This document shows, piece by piece, positions 1-6,386 of a DNA stretch of 64,000 nucleotides. Source of the stretch: an uncultured Prevotellaceae bacterium (GTDB lineage: Bacteria > Bacteroidota > Bacteroidia > Bacteroidales > Bacteroidaceae); NCBI GenBank assembly GCA_902776935.1, contig CACYRS010000009.1, positions 1-64,000 of the forward strand, read 5' to 3'. The translations under genes were made by a program, and so were the position numbers. The notes under the pieces were generated by a model, which worked only from the letters and a program-made list of their open reading frames with translations, was not told the DNA's origin and ran no database searches. Each line of letters starts with the position of its first letter. The first letter of the stretch is position 1.

Positions 1-1
1 A

Positions 2-1342
2 GCTGCTTCACTCGGTGAGATGGGCTTCAATGTGATCAACCTGTGTATTCAGGATTCTCCTCGTCGTGCTCACTCTATCGCTGCTCAGGGTGGTATCAAT
101 GCCGCTAAGTGCTATCAGAATGATGGTGACTCTGTTTATCGTCTGTTCTATGATACCGTAAAGGGTGGTGACTATCGTGCTCGCGAGGCAAACGTTTATC
201 GTCTGGCTGAGGTATCAAACAATATCATCGACCAGTGTGTTGCTCAGGGTGTTCCTTTCGCTCGTGAGTATGGTGGTATGCTGGCTAACCGTTCATTCGG
301 TGGTGCTCAGGTAAGCCGTACTTTCTACGCAAAAGGTCAGACTGGTCAGCAGCTGCTGCTCGGTGCCTATAGCTCACTGAGCTGTCAGGTAAAGGCTGGT
401 AAGGTTAAGCTCTATACCCGTTATGAGATGGAGGATGTAGTTATTGTTGATGGCCGCGCTCGTGGTATCATCGCTAAGGATCTGACAACTGGTAAGCTGG
501 TTCGCTTCAGCGCTAACGCTGTTGTTATCGCTACTGGTGGATACGGAAATGCTTACTTCCTCTCTACCAATGCTATGGGCTGTAACTGCTCTGCCGCTGT
601 TCAGTGCTATCGCAAGGGCGCTTACTTTGCAAATCCTTCATACGTTCAGATTCACCCAACATGTATTCCTGTACATGGCGACAAGCAGTCTAAGCTTACC
701 CTGATGTCAGAGTCACTGCGTAACGACGGCCGTATCTGGGTTCCTAAGAAGATTGAGGATGCTAAGGCTCTGCAGGCTGGTACCAAGCAGGGTTGGGAGA
801 TTCCTGAGGAGGATCGTGACTACTATCTGGAGCGCCGTTATCCAGCATTTGGTAACCTCGTTCCTCGTGACGTGGCATCTCGTGCTGCTAAGGAGCGTTG
901 CGATAAGGGCTTTGGTGTTAACAACACAGGTCTGGCTGTATTCCTTGATTTCTCTGAGTCTATCAACCGTCTTGGCATCGATGTTATCATGCAGCGTTAT
1001 GGTAACCTCTTCGAGATGTACGAAGAGATCACCGACGTATTCCCTGGCGATGTAGCTAATGAGATCAATGGCGTGAAGTACTATAAGCCAATGATGATCT
1101 ATCCAGCTATCCACTACACGATGGGTGGTATCTGGGTTGACTACGAGCTGCAGACCTCTATTCCTGGTCTGTTCGCTATCGGTGAATGTAACTTCTCTGA
1201 CCACGGTGCTAACCGTCTGGGTGCTTCTGCTCTGATGCAGGGTCTGGCCGATGGTTACTTCGTACTGCCTTACACCATCCAGAACAGCGCTCTGTTGACT
1301 CTATCCACAAGGAGCTCGGTCACATCATGTGGGAGTATGTAG
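2..1342 (+). CDS. frdA: Fumarate reductase flavoprotein subunit, 5'-partial, frame broken near 1287
   Basis: FAD-containing catalytic subunit of membrane-bound fumarate reductase (QFR), which reduces fumarate to succinate at the end of mixed-acid fermentation. The reading frame is open from base 2 (AASLGEMG...), so the N-terminal dinucleotide-fold start lies outside the window. Visible landmarks are the QGGINAA flavin loop, the HPTCIP motif, RNDGR, the catalytic-arginine segment VPRDVASR and HYTMGG near the C-terminal end of the FAD domain. After LPYTIQN the frame runs into 19 unrelated residues and stops at 1342, while the conserved helical domain resumes in another frame from about 1288. 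Comparison with remembered Bacteroides FrdA suggests that roughly 35-45 codons are missing. Strongly biased codons (CTG, CGT, GGT) fit high expression. Either a genuine deletion or a misassembly. Confidence 0.93.
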   Translation, partial: AASLGEMGFNVINLCIQDSPRRAHSIAAQGGINAAKCYQNDGDSVYRLFYDTVKGGDYRAREANVYRLAEVSNNIIDQCVAQGVPFAREYGGMLANRSFGGAQVSRTFYAKGQTGQQLLLGAYSSLSCQVKAGKVKLYTRYEMEDVVIVDGRARGIIAKDLTTGKLVRFSANAVVIATGGYGNAYFLSTNAMGCNCSAAVQCYRKGAYFANPSYVQIHPTCIPVHGDKQSKLTLMSESLRNDGRIWVPKKIEDAKALQAGTKQGWEIPEEDRDYYLERRYPAFGNLVPRDVASRAAKERCDKGFGVNNTGLAVFLDFSESINRLGIDVIMQRYGNLFEMYEEITDVFPGDVANEINGVKYYKPMMIYPAIHYTMGGIWVDYELQTSIPGLFAIGECNFSDHGANRLGASALMQGLADGYFVLPYTIQNSALLTLSTRSSVTSCGSM

Positions 1343-1719
1343 GTATGGGTCGCACCGCTGAGGGCCTGAAGACTGGTCTGAAGAAGATGCACGAGTTGGA
1401 GAAGGAGTTCGATTCTAACCTCTTCGTTCCTGGAACGAAGGAGGGCCTGAACATTGAGCTCGACAAGGCTATCCACCTGCGCGACTTCTTCACAATGGGT
1501 CAGCTCGTAGCTTTCGACGCCCTCTCTCGTAATGAGTCTTGCGGAGGTCACTTCCGCGAGGAGTATCAGACTGAGGAAGGCGAGGCTAAGCGCGACGACG
1601 AGAACTACTTCTACGTAGGATGCTGGGAGTACAAAGGTAAGGGCAACGAGCCCGAGCTCATCAAGGAGCCACTGGAGTACGAGGCTATCAAAGTACAGAC
1701 ACGTAACTATAAGAATTAA
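1288..1719 (+). pseudogene. frdA: Fumarate reductase flavoprotein subunit, C-terminal piece
   Basis: This is the C-terminal helical domain of FrdA in a different frame from the upstream piece. It reads [21 protein letters not shown]..., a typical helical-bundle start, and ends KVQTRNYKN. The first ATG in this frame is at 1327, but the homologous sequence begins at about 1288, so it is not an independent gene. It lies 6 nt upstream of frdB, as expected for the frdA-frdB operon. Restoring about 40 codons plus a frame correction between 1286 and 1288 would give one normal FrdA. Confidence 0.85.
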
Positions 1720-1725
1720 TTAGGT

Positions 1726-2307
1726 ATGGCAAAGAATATTTCATTTACAATAAAGTTCTGGCGCCAGAACGGCCCCAAGGACCAGGGACATTTCGACACC
1801 CACGAGATGCACGATATCCCCGATGATACCTCATTCCTGGAGATGCTCGACATCCTGAACGAGGAGCTCATCAACGAAGGCAAGGAGCCCTTCGTATTCG
1901 ATCATGACTGCCGCGAGGGTATCTGCGGTATGTGCTCACTCTACATCAACGGTACACCTCACGGACTCACCGAGCGTGGTGCTACAACCTGTCAGCTCTA
2001 CATGCGTCGTTTCAACGATGGTGACGTTATCACCGTTGAGCCTTGGCGCTCAGCTGCATTCCCTGTAATCAAGGACTGTATGGTTGACCGTAATGCCTTC
2101 GATAAGATTATCCAGGCTGGTGGTTATACCACAATCCGTACAGGTCAGGCTCAGGATGCCAACGCTATCCTCATTCCTAAGGAGGATGCCGACGAGGCTA
2201 TGGACTGCGCATCTTGCATCGGCTGTGGCGCTTGCGTAGTACCAATACCCGTGCTTGCGAGGCTGTATGTCCTAAGAATGAGACTATCGCCAACATCGCC
2301 CGCCTGA
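1726..2307 (+). CDS. frdB: Fumarate reductase iron-sulfur subunit, frame broken near 2240
   Basis: Electron-transfer subunit that carries three Fe-S clusters between the quinone-binding membrane subunit and FrdA. The N-terminal plant-type ferredoxin domain shows the [2Fe-2S] ligands in CREGICGMCSLY and a later Cys in ATTCQLY. The C-terminal domain begins normally with SCIGCGACV, the first [4Fe-4S] ligand set, and then diverges after about residue 172. The true C-terminal end (NTRACEAVCPKNETIANIARLN...) follows in another frame. About 49 codons that normally hold the remaining cluster ligands are absent by comparison with remembered Bacteroides FrdB. It starts 6 nt after frdA. No frdC lies next to it: a terminator follows, and in Bacteroidales the order is frdC-frdA-frdB. 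Confidence 0.92.
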   Translation: MAKNISFTIKFWRQNGPKDQGHFDTHEMHDIPDDTSFLEMLDILNEELINEGKEPFVFDHDCREGICGMCSLYINGTPHGLTERGATTCQLYMRRFNDGDVITVEPWRSAAFPVIKDCMVDRNAFDKIIQAGGYTTIRTGQAQDANAILIPKEDADEAMDCASCIGCGACVVPIPVLARLYVLRMRLSPTSPA

Positions 2308-2342
2308 ATCGCGAGTTCATCAAGGCAAAACTGGCTGATTAA
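2241..2342 (+). pseudogene. frdB: Fumarate reductase iron-sulfur subunit, C-terminal remnant
   Basis: Read from 2241, the frame gives TNTRACEAVCPKNETIANIA and ends IKAKLAD with TAA at 2340-2342. This is the normal C-terminus of FrdB, including a CxxxCP cluster-ligand motif. The terminator hairpin follows 10 nt after this stop, which shows that 2342 and not 2307 is the real end of the gene. Confidence 0.85.
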
Positions 2343-2352
2343 GATTTTTATT

Positions 2353-2395
2353 GGTAGTGGGGAACTTTTTGTCCCCACTACCTTTATATAATAAT
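2353..2395 (+). terminator. Rho-independent terminator after frdAB
   Basis: A perfect 11-bp stem (GGTAGTGGGGA at 2353-2363 with TCCCCACTACC at 2372-2382) closes an 8-nt loop containing five T. The T/A-rich run TTTATATAAT follows. It closes the frd transcript and separates it from the kinase-like gene at 2424. Confidence 0.85.
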
Positions 2396-2423
2396 AAGGA
2401 GAAAGTTATTAATTATAAATATT

Positions 2424-3059
2424 ATGAATAAGAACGAGAAATTTGTCATAACGATCAATCGTGAGCTGGGAAGCGGTGGCCGTACTGTTGGTCGCATATT
2501 AGCTGAAAAACTTGGTGTACCATACTACGACAAGGCGCTTGCTAAACCTTTGGAAGAGAAGTTCAATATGGATTCAGAGGAATTGGAGCGTCTGAAAAGC
2601 GATAATCTTAGCTGGTGGGAAAGTATAAAGCGAGTATTGGTATTGGGAGAAAATGCAGCTAATTCTTCAGATTATTACGAGGAGGGAAAAAGCGATCTGG
2701 TGACCTCAGAAGCTGTATTAAATGCTGAGAAGGAAATATTATATAGCATCGCGATTGAGGAGTCATGCGTCATTGCAGGTCGTTCAGCTTTCTACGTTAT
2801 GAATGGTTTCCCCAATCGTCTGAACGTACTGATTCAGGCTTCTAAGGAACATCGTGTAAACCGTCTCATTAACAAGCGTGGCATCAGTGAGAAGGAAGCA
2901 TTAAAAATCATCAAGGATGTAGACCTGTCGCGAGAGGAGTATCTTAAGAACAATGCCCACACTTCGCGTTATGATACTCGAAACTACGACCTTGTTATCA
3001 AGATGGATGGCAAGACAGAGGAAGAGGCTGCAAATGTCATAATGGCATTCATAGGCTGA
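2424..3059 (+). CDS. Cytidylate kinase-like family protein
   Basis: A 211-residue P-loop kinase-like protein of the Cytidylate_kin2 type. It begins with a beta strand and a GSGGRTVG loop (residues 16-23), followed by YYDKAL, which resembles the nucleotide-binding start of cytidylate kinases. A later VIAGRSAFYV segment and a basic lid-like helix (RVNRLINKRG) also fit. The loop departs from a classical Walker A (GxxGxGKT), so the substrate is uncertain and it need not phosphorylate CMP. It follows the frd terminator. xpt starts only 15 nt after its stop, so the two are probably co-transcribed and may share a nucleotide-metabolism role. Confidence 0.85.
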   Translation: MNKNEKFVITINRELGSGGRTVGRILAEKLGVPYYDKALAKPLEEKFNMDSEELERLKSDNLSWWESIKRVLVLGENAANSSDYYEEGKSDLVTSEAVLNAEKEILYSIAIEESCVIAGRSAFYVMNGFPNRLNVLIQASKEHRVNRLINKRGISEKEALKIIKDVDLSREEYLKNNAHTSRYDTRNYDLVIKMDGKTEEEAANVIMAFIG

Positions 3060-3074
3060 TCTGGTAAAGAAAAG

Positions 3075-3653
3075 ATGGCACTAAAAGTTTTGAGTGACCG
3101 CATCCTCAAAGACGGGAGATGCTTTGAAGGCGGCATTCTGAAGGTTGATCGTTTTGTCAATCACCAGATGGATCCTTATCTGATGAAACAGATAAGTATC
3201 GAGTTTATCAAGCGCTTTTCTGACTTGAACATCAACAAGATCATCACCATCGAGGTTTCCGGTATCGCGCCTTCCATCATGCTGGGCTATCTGTTGGAGT
3301 TGCCTGTGGTGTTTGTGAAGAAGAAGGTGCCCACCACGATGGAACACTTCTATCAATCCACCGTCACCTCTTTTACCAAGAAAAGAGACAGCAATATCGT
3401 GATAGCCAAGGATTATCTCACAGCGGATGACCATGTGCTCTTCATCGATGACTTTCTGGCTTACGGTAATGCAGGCAAAGGCATCATAGACCTCTGCCGG
3501 CAGGCAGGAGCCACCATTGAGGGCATGGGCTTCATCATTGAGAAAGAGTTCCAGCACGGACGCGAACTGCTTCAGGCAGAGGGTATCACTCGTATTGAGT
3601 CGCTTGCCATCATCGAATCGCTCGACAACTGCGAGATAAAGATCAAGGACTGA
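3075..3653 (+). CDS. xpt: Xanthine phosphoribosyltransferase
   Basis: Salvage enzyme that converts xanthine and PRPP to XMP in the cytoplasm. The 192-residue length matches the family. The PRPP loop is seen in [15 protein letters not shown] (about residues 119-133). Other family features are the N-terminal [20 protein letters not shown] and the [10 protein letters not shown] segment. It sits 15 nt after the cytidylate-kinase-like gene, too close for a purine riboswitch between them. The gene converges with the DMT transporter across 17 nt. Confidence 0.95.
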   Translation: MALKVLSDRILKDGRCFEGGILKVDRFVNHQMDPYLMKQISIEFIKRFSDLNINKIITIEVSGIAPSIMLGYLLELPVVFVKKKVPTTMEHFYQSTVTSFTKKRDSNIVIAKDYLTADDHVLFIDDFLAYGNAGKGIIDLCRQAGATIEGMGFIIEKEFQHGRELLQAEGITRIESLAIIESLDNCEIKIKD

Positions 3654-3670
3654 TAAGTGTCTGGCTTACC

Positions 3671-4540
3671 TCATTGGCGCCAGGCCTTCATCGACTGAAG
3701 AAGTACGCTTAGTAGAATCAGGGCGATACCAAGATAGAAGGAGAAATTTATTTCCCGACCTTCGCCAAAGATAAGAAAGGCGAGGATAATCGTGTAACAT
3801 GGCTCCAGATTATAGGTCAGGTTAACTGTGAAGGCAGATAGCCGTTTCAAGGCCTGGATCTGGAGCAGATACATTCCTACTGTGCAGAAGAGCGCATGAC
3901 AGAGCATGTACCATAAGTTGGTTCCTTCTGGAATGACTACCACAGGCTGCTGACTTGGGAAGAACCACAGATATATGGGTATGATGGCCGACACGATGAC
4001 GAGGCCTCCTGACATCTGATACATCAGCACCGTACGGCTCCGAATGCCCACGCTCGCCTTCTTATTACAGATGGCATAGAGTGCGCAGACAGCCGATGAA
4101 ATCACGCCAATCATGATTCCATATCTATATCGTGCGTCGAGCGAAAAGATACAGAGTACACCAGCAACGGTAATCAGCGAAAAGAGTAATTCGAGACCAG
4201 AGAACCGCTTTTTGAAGAAAAGAGGTTCGAAGATTGCCGTGAAGAAACCTATCAATGAGAAGCAGATGACACCTATCGATACATTCGATGCCTTTATGCT
4301 TCCATAAAACAGAATCCAGTGAAGCCCCAATAACGCTCCGCATCCGCATAGTTGAAGGAATTTCCGCCATCCGATACGAGGTAGCCCTGTGAATACCAAC
4401 AAAATACAAGTGGTAAAAAGCATTCGATACCACACGATATCAACCTCGTTAAGCGTTATCAGCCTCCCGAACAAGCCTGTAAAGCCTGCCAAGAGCACAC
4501 TAAGGTGCAACTGAATAAATCCTTTCTTCGTTTCGTCCAT
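3671..4540 (-). CDS. DMT-family (EamA) permease
   Basis: Inner-membrane transporter of the drug/metabolite superfamily with 289 residues, about ten hydrophobic segments and two EamA-type halves. The first runs from HLSVLLAGFTGLFGRL; the second starts near IGVISSAVCALYAICNKKA. The family exports metabolites or imports small solutes; the substrate cannot be read from sequence. The -7 box (TAACTTTG, 4555-4548) lies only 7 nt upstream of the ATG, so the mRNA is probably leaderless. It diverges from the DUF3667 gene, whose -7 box is about 45 bp away. Confidence 0.88.
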   Translation of the reverse strand: MDETKKGFIQLHLSVLLAGFTGLFGRLITLNEVDIVWYRMLFTTCILLVFTGLPRIGWRKFLQLCGCGALLGLHWILFYGSIKASNVSIGVICFSLIGFFTAIFEPLFFKKRFSGLELLFSLITVAGVLCIFSLDARYRYGIMIGVISSAVCALYAICNKKASVGIRSRTVLMYQMSGGLVIVSAIIPIYLWFFPSQQPVVVIPEGTNLWYMLCHALFCTVGMYLLQIQALKRLSAFTVNLTYNLEPCYTIILAFLIFGEGREINFSFYLGIALILLSVLLQSMKAWRQ

Positions 4541-4597
4541 TCGGCTGCAAAGTTACAAAAATATTGCCTGATTATATATTATCTCAAGAATAATTTG

Positions 4598-4605
4598 TAC
4601 CTTTG
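4598..4605 (+). promoter_or_regulatory. -7 box of the DUF3667 gene
   Basis: TACCTTTG matches the Bacteroidetes -7 consensus TAnnTTTG and ends 10 nt before the chosen ATG at 4616. No good -33 TTTG is present at the usual 19-21 nt spacing. Confidence 0.6.
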
Positions 4606-4615
4606 CCCACAGAAT

Positions 4616-5104
4616 ATGGAGGTGAAAGACAGATACAGACGGTTCGGAGAGTGGAAGCAGCAGCCTCACCAGGTGGCTCCGCTTTCAGAGGAAGAGCATG
4701 AGTGCGCCACCTGCGGCACCCGCTTCGAGGGCAACTACTGTCCGCGGTGTGGGCAGTCGGCTAAGATCGGCCGCTATTCGTTTAAGAAAGCCCTTTTGCT
4801 GTTCCTTGACGTCTGGGGCGTGGGCAACCGGGGCATGTTCCGCAGCATTCGCGACCTGATATTGCGCCCAGGCTACATGATTCGCGACTATCTGCGCGGC
4901 ATGCAGATGGCTTACTTTCCGCCCTTCAAGATGTTCTTCCTGCTTATTGCCCTGTCGCTAGTGGTAGATTCTGGTCTGAATATCCAAGGCATCAACCGCA
5001 GTAAACTGAATGAGGCTGAGGAGCACGAAATCGTGGAAGGCTGGTTTAACTCTGAAGAGGTGCAGACTGTTCTCTGTTGCTCTTCTCCTTGCCACTCTAT
5101 CTGA
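4616..5104 (+). CDS. DUF3667 membrane protein, N-terminal part, frame broken near 5065
   Basis: N-terminal part of a DUF3667 protein of unknown function. The start at 4616 (MEVKDRYRRF) is preferred over an upstream in-frame ATG at 4505 because the -7 box lies between them. A zinc-ribbon-like four-cysteine motif, CATCGTRFEGNYCPRCGQ, lies at about residues 27-44. It is followed by a conserved segment (RDLILRPGYMIRDYLRG) and one membrane helix (MFFLLIALSLVVD). After EEVQ the frame ends within about 10 residues, whereas family members continue with more membrane helices. These are present in another frame from about 5065. Confidence 0.8.
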   Translation: MEVKDRYRRFGEWKQQPHQVAPLSEEEHECATCGTRFEGNYCPRCGQSAKIGRYSFKKALLLFLDVWGVGNRGMFRSIRDLILRPGYMIRDYLRGMQMAYFPPFKMFFLLIALSLVVDSGLNIQGINRSKLNEAEEHEIVEGWFNSEEVQTVLCCSSPCHSI

Positions 5105-5412
5105 TGTTTCGTCATAGTCCAGCTATACCCGACCTGCGTCTTTCAGAGTGCTTCGTGGCGATGGTATATATCACCAACATGTACATCATCTATGAGATCG
5201 TTCCCTCGTTTCTGTGTTTCAGTGTGAAGGCCGAAATGATCTACGGCATGCTTGCCATGTTGTTGGTTCTCATCCCAATCAAGCAACTCTCGGGCTACAG
5301 CTACCCGAGCACCATCTGGCGCATCATGGTGGCCTTTATTCCCTTCATCATCCTCTTCTATTTGGTATTTATTGCCATAGGAGTAGGTTTGGCCATCTAC
5401 TACCGAATCTAA
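5077..5412 (+). pseudogene. DUF3667 membrane protein, C-terminal part
   Basis: This frame encodes the missing C-terminal membrane half of the DUF3667 protein. LLFSLPLYLMFRHSPAIPDL leads into three further hydrophobic helices and ends GLAIYYRI. Only a TTG near 5077 could start it separately, and it has no promoter of its own, so it is most simply the second part of a disrupted gene. Part of the linker before LLLFSLPLYL may be missing as well. Confidence 0.7.
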
Positions 5413-5438
5413 AGGTCAGACATTTTTTGGACTGTCTT

Positions 5439-5456
5439 TTGTCACAATTGTCACAA
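5439..5456 (+). repeat. Perfect tandem 9-mer TTGTCACAA x2
   Basis: Two contiguous copies of TTGTCACAA (5439-5447, 5448-5456) lie between the DUF3667 stop and the minus-strand terminator, at one edge of the AT-rich island. Confidence 0.7.
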
Positions 5457-5460
5457 GGGA

Positions 5461-5492
5461 AAAAAGAAAGGGATGAACAAATCGTTCACCCC
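5461..5492 (-). terminator. Rho-independent terminator of the minus-strand gene remnant
   Basis: On the minus strand, GGGGTGAAC pairs with GTTCATCCC across a 5-nt loop, with one G-U pair, and is followed by TTTCTTTTTT. It lies 11 nt after the stop of the 68-codon remnant. Confidence 0.8.
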
Positions 5493-5503
5493 TAACCTTT
5501 TAT

Positions 5504-5710
5504 TTACGCTGCGGATTTCTGGTGCTTGGCCAGGAATTGCGGGCTCTTGGTGTATTGTTGGGTGGCGGGGTTGAAGGTGCAATAGCCTCGTTGAACCCAT
5601 TTGCGGAGCTGGTCAGAGCCGTCAGGTTTCATATTCTGGGCACGACGGACGGTATTGAGATCCTCGAGGGTGAAGCTGTCTAATAATGTTATATACGTCA
5701 AATGGTGCAC
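5504..5710 (-). pseudogene. C-terminal remnant of an unrecognised gene
   Basis: A 68-residue open frame without a convincing start (only GTG at 5710; protein-like sequence begins near DSFTLEDLNTVRRAQNMK). The middle, QLRKWVQRGYCTF, looks like the end of a helix-turn-helix or winged-helix tail such as those at the C-terminus of Bacteroidales primase or helicase-type mobile-element proteins; I cannot name the family. A good terminator follows the stop, which argues that this is a true gene end rather than a chance frame. Upstream on its strand lies the repeat island, so the 5' part of the gene may have been deleted. Intact small gene is the alternative. Confidence 0.5.
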
Positions 5711-5823
5711 GGTGTGATAATTTTAGGATAACTGGAGCGGTTCTCCTGATCACTTTTCCGCTGAAATATGATCATCAGAATTGGCTTTGTGATCTTCTAT
5801 TTCAGAATATAATTATCAAAAAT

Positions 5824-5839
5824 GCCTACATGCCTACAT
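5824..5839 (+). repeat. Abutting GCCTACAT octamers, left outer pair
   Basis: Two copies of GCCTACAT at 8-bp pitch (5824 and 5832), followed by AAAAC. The right outer pair read on the minus strand shows the same CTACATGCCTACATAAAA. Confidence 0.85.
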
Positions 5840-5886
5840 AAAACCGCTTCAAATGCCTTTAAATAAAGAGGAATTACAAAAACTTT

Positions 5887-5938
5887 GCATACACAAAGCC
5901 TACATTATGCCTACATAGTGCCTACATGCCGCTTACAT
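5887..5938 (+). repeat. GCCTACAT array at 11-bp pitch, left inner
   Basis: Exact copies start at 5898, 5909 and 5920, a 7/8 copy (GCTTACAT) at 5931 and a 6/8 copy (GCATACAC) at 5887. All steps are 11 bp, about one helical turn, so bound proteins would line up on one face of the DNA. Confidence 0.85.
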
Positions 5939-6006
5939 ACATTTAGCCCCCTATCTGACGATATCAAGTTAGGCACTCCGTATATCTTATCTTTAAGGGG
6001 AGCTAT

Positions 6007-6024
6007 AAATTCTCGAGAGAATTT
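6007..6024. repeat. 18-bp palindrome, centre GA
   Basis: AAATTCTC and GAGAATTT are perfect inverted arms separated by GA. Its reverse complement occurs exactly at 6072-6089. Confidence 0.9.
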
Positions 6025-6070
6025 GATGCTTGCCTCCCTATCTGGCAATTGTTTGTACGTATCTAAGCAG

Positions 6071-6090
6071 GAAATTCTCTCGAGAATTTC
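6071..6090. repeat. 20-bp palindrome, centre TC
   Basis: GAAATTCTC and GAGAATTTC are 9-bp inverted arms around TC. The inner 18 bp are the exact reverse complement of 6007-6024, so the two sites are oppositely oriented with respect to their central dinucleotide. Confidence 0.9.
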
Positions 6091-6196
6091 TTTACTATCT
6101 TTAACTCCAAAACCTGCAAAGTCGTATCTTTTATCGCGTTACCTCCCTATGTAAATGTTAAATAACGGGTGTTTTGGCACATTTTTGGCCAAATCT

Positions 6197-6226
6197 GTGT
6201 AGGTATAATGTAGGCTTTATGTAGGC
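6197..6226 (-). repeat. ATGTAGGC array at 11-bp pitch, right inner
   Basis: Exact ATGTAGGC at 6208 and 6219 and a 6/8 copy (GTGTAGGT) at 6197, all 11 bp apart. They are the reverse complement of the left array. Confidence 0.85.
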
Positions 6227-6273
6227 TAAAACTACAGTTATCTTAAACATATACAGTAATTTACGTCGTTTTT

Positions 6274-6289
6274 ATGTAGGCATGTAGAC
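6274..6289 (-). repeat. Abutting ATGTAGGC octamers, right outer pair
   Basis: ATGTAGGC at 6274 directly followed by ATGTAGAC (7/8) at 6282. It mirrors the left outer pair. Confidence 0.8.
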
Positions 6290-6358
6290 ACTCTTTGAAT
6301 ATCTTCAGGCTTGGAAATATTTCTGAAGATATAGTTGGGTAGTTTTGTTTTTTATTTG

Positions 6359-6366
6359 TACCTTTG
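6359..6366 (+). promoter_or_regulatory. -7 box of the pectinesterase-like gene
   Basis: TACCTTTG with a weak -33-like TTG at 6335-6337 (21-nt spacing). It lies 70 bp beyond the right edge of the repeat element, so the element could affect this promoter. Confidence 0.65.
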
Positions 6367-6386
6367 TGCCGAAAAGCGTTATTGGT

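Larger units (their letters stand above)
5761..6290. other. Mirror-symmetric non-coding repeat element (octamer arrays around two palindromes)
   Basis: This AT-rich stretch is the core of a non-coding gap of about 680 bp (5711-6386). In order it contains: an imperfect hairpin (CTGAAATA/TATTTCAG, 5761-5805); two abutting GCCTACAT octamers (5824-5839); a run of the same octamer at an exact 11-bp pitch (5898, 5909, 5920, degenerate 5931, weak 5887); an 18-bp palindrome (6007-6024); a second one (6071-6090); the reverse-complement octamer ATGTAGGC at 11-bp pitch (degenerate 6197, 6208, 6219); and two abutting octamers (6274-6289). Left and right halves therefore mirror each other in order, orientation and pitch. 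There is no credible coding sequence: the one open frame of 89 codons has repeat-driven, low-quality sequence. Origin, multi-operator control region or mobile-element end are all possible. Confidence 0.85.

Noticed and set aside
713..1204. A long antisense frame opposite frdA (163 codons)
   Set aside because: It is a by-product of strong codon bias in frdA; the translation is not protein-like. Similar antisense frames opposite parE, xpt and terC were dropped for the same reason.
1280..1330. Programmed ribosomal frameshift in frdA
   Set aside because: A frame change alone would not restore the protein because about 40 residues are missing as well; no slippery heptamer or downstream structure is seen.
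3060..3074. Purine riboswitch ahead of xpt
   Set aside because: Only 15 nt separate xpt from the previous stop codon, too few for an aptamer.
6025..6070. Invertible promoter segment
   Set aside because: The spacer is only 46 bp, carries no -7/-33 boxes in either orientation, and no recombinase gene is nearby.
5885..6154. An 89-codon + strand open frame inside the repeat element
   Set aside because: It is built from repeat and palindrome sequence, has no promoter at the right distance and shows no protein-like pattern.
5824..6289. CRISPR-like array
   Set aside because: Repeat units are 8 bp at an 8- or 11-bp pitch and invert across the element; there are no spacers of 30 bp or cas genes.
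5711..6386. Chromosomal origin of replication
   Set aside because: I find no TTATCCACA-type DnaA boxes in the stretch and no dnaA or other replication gene next to it; iteron-type origin of a mobile element remains open.
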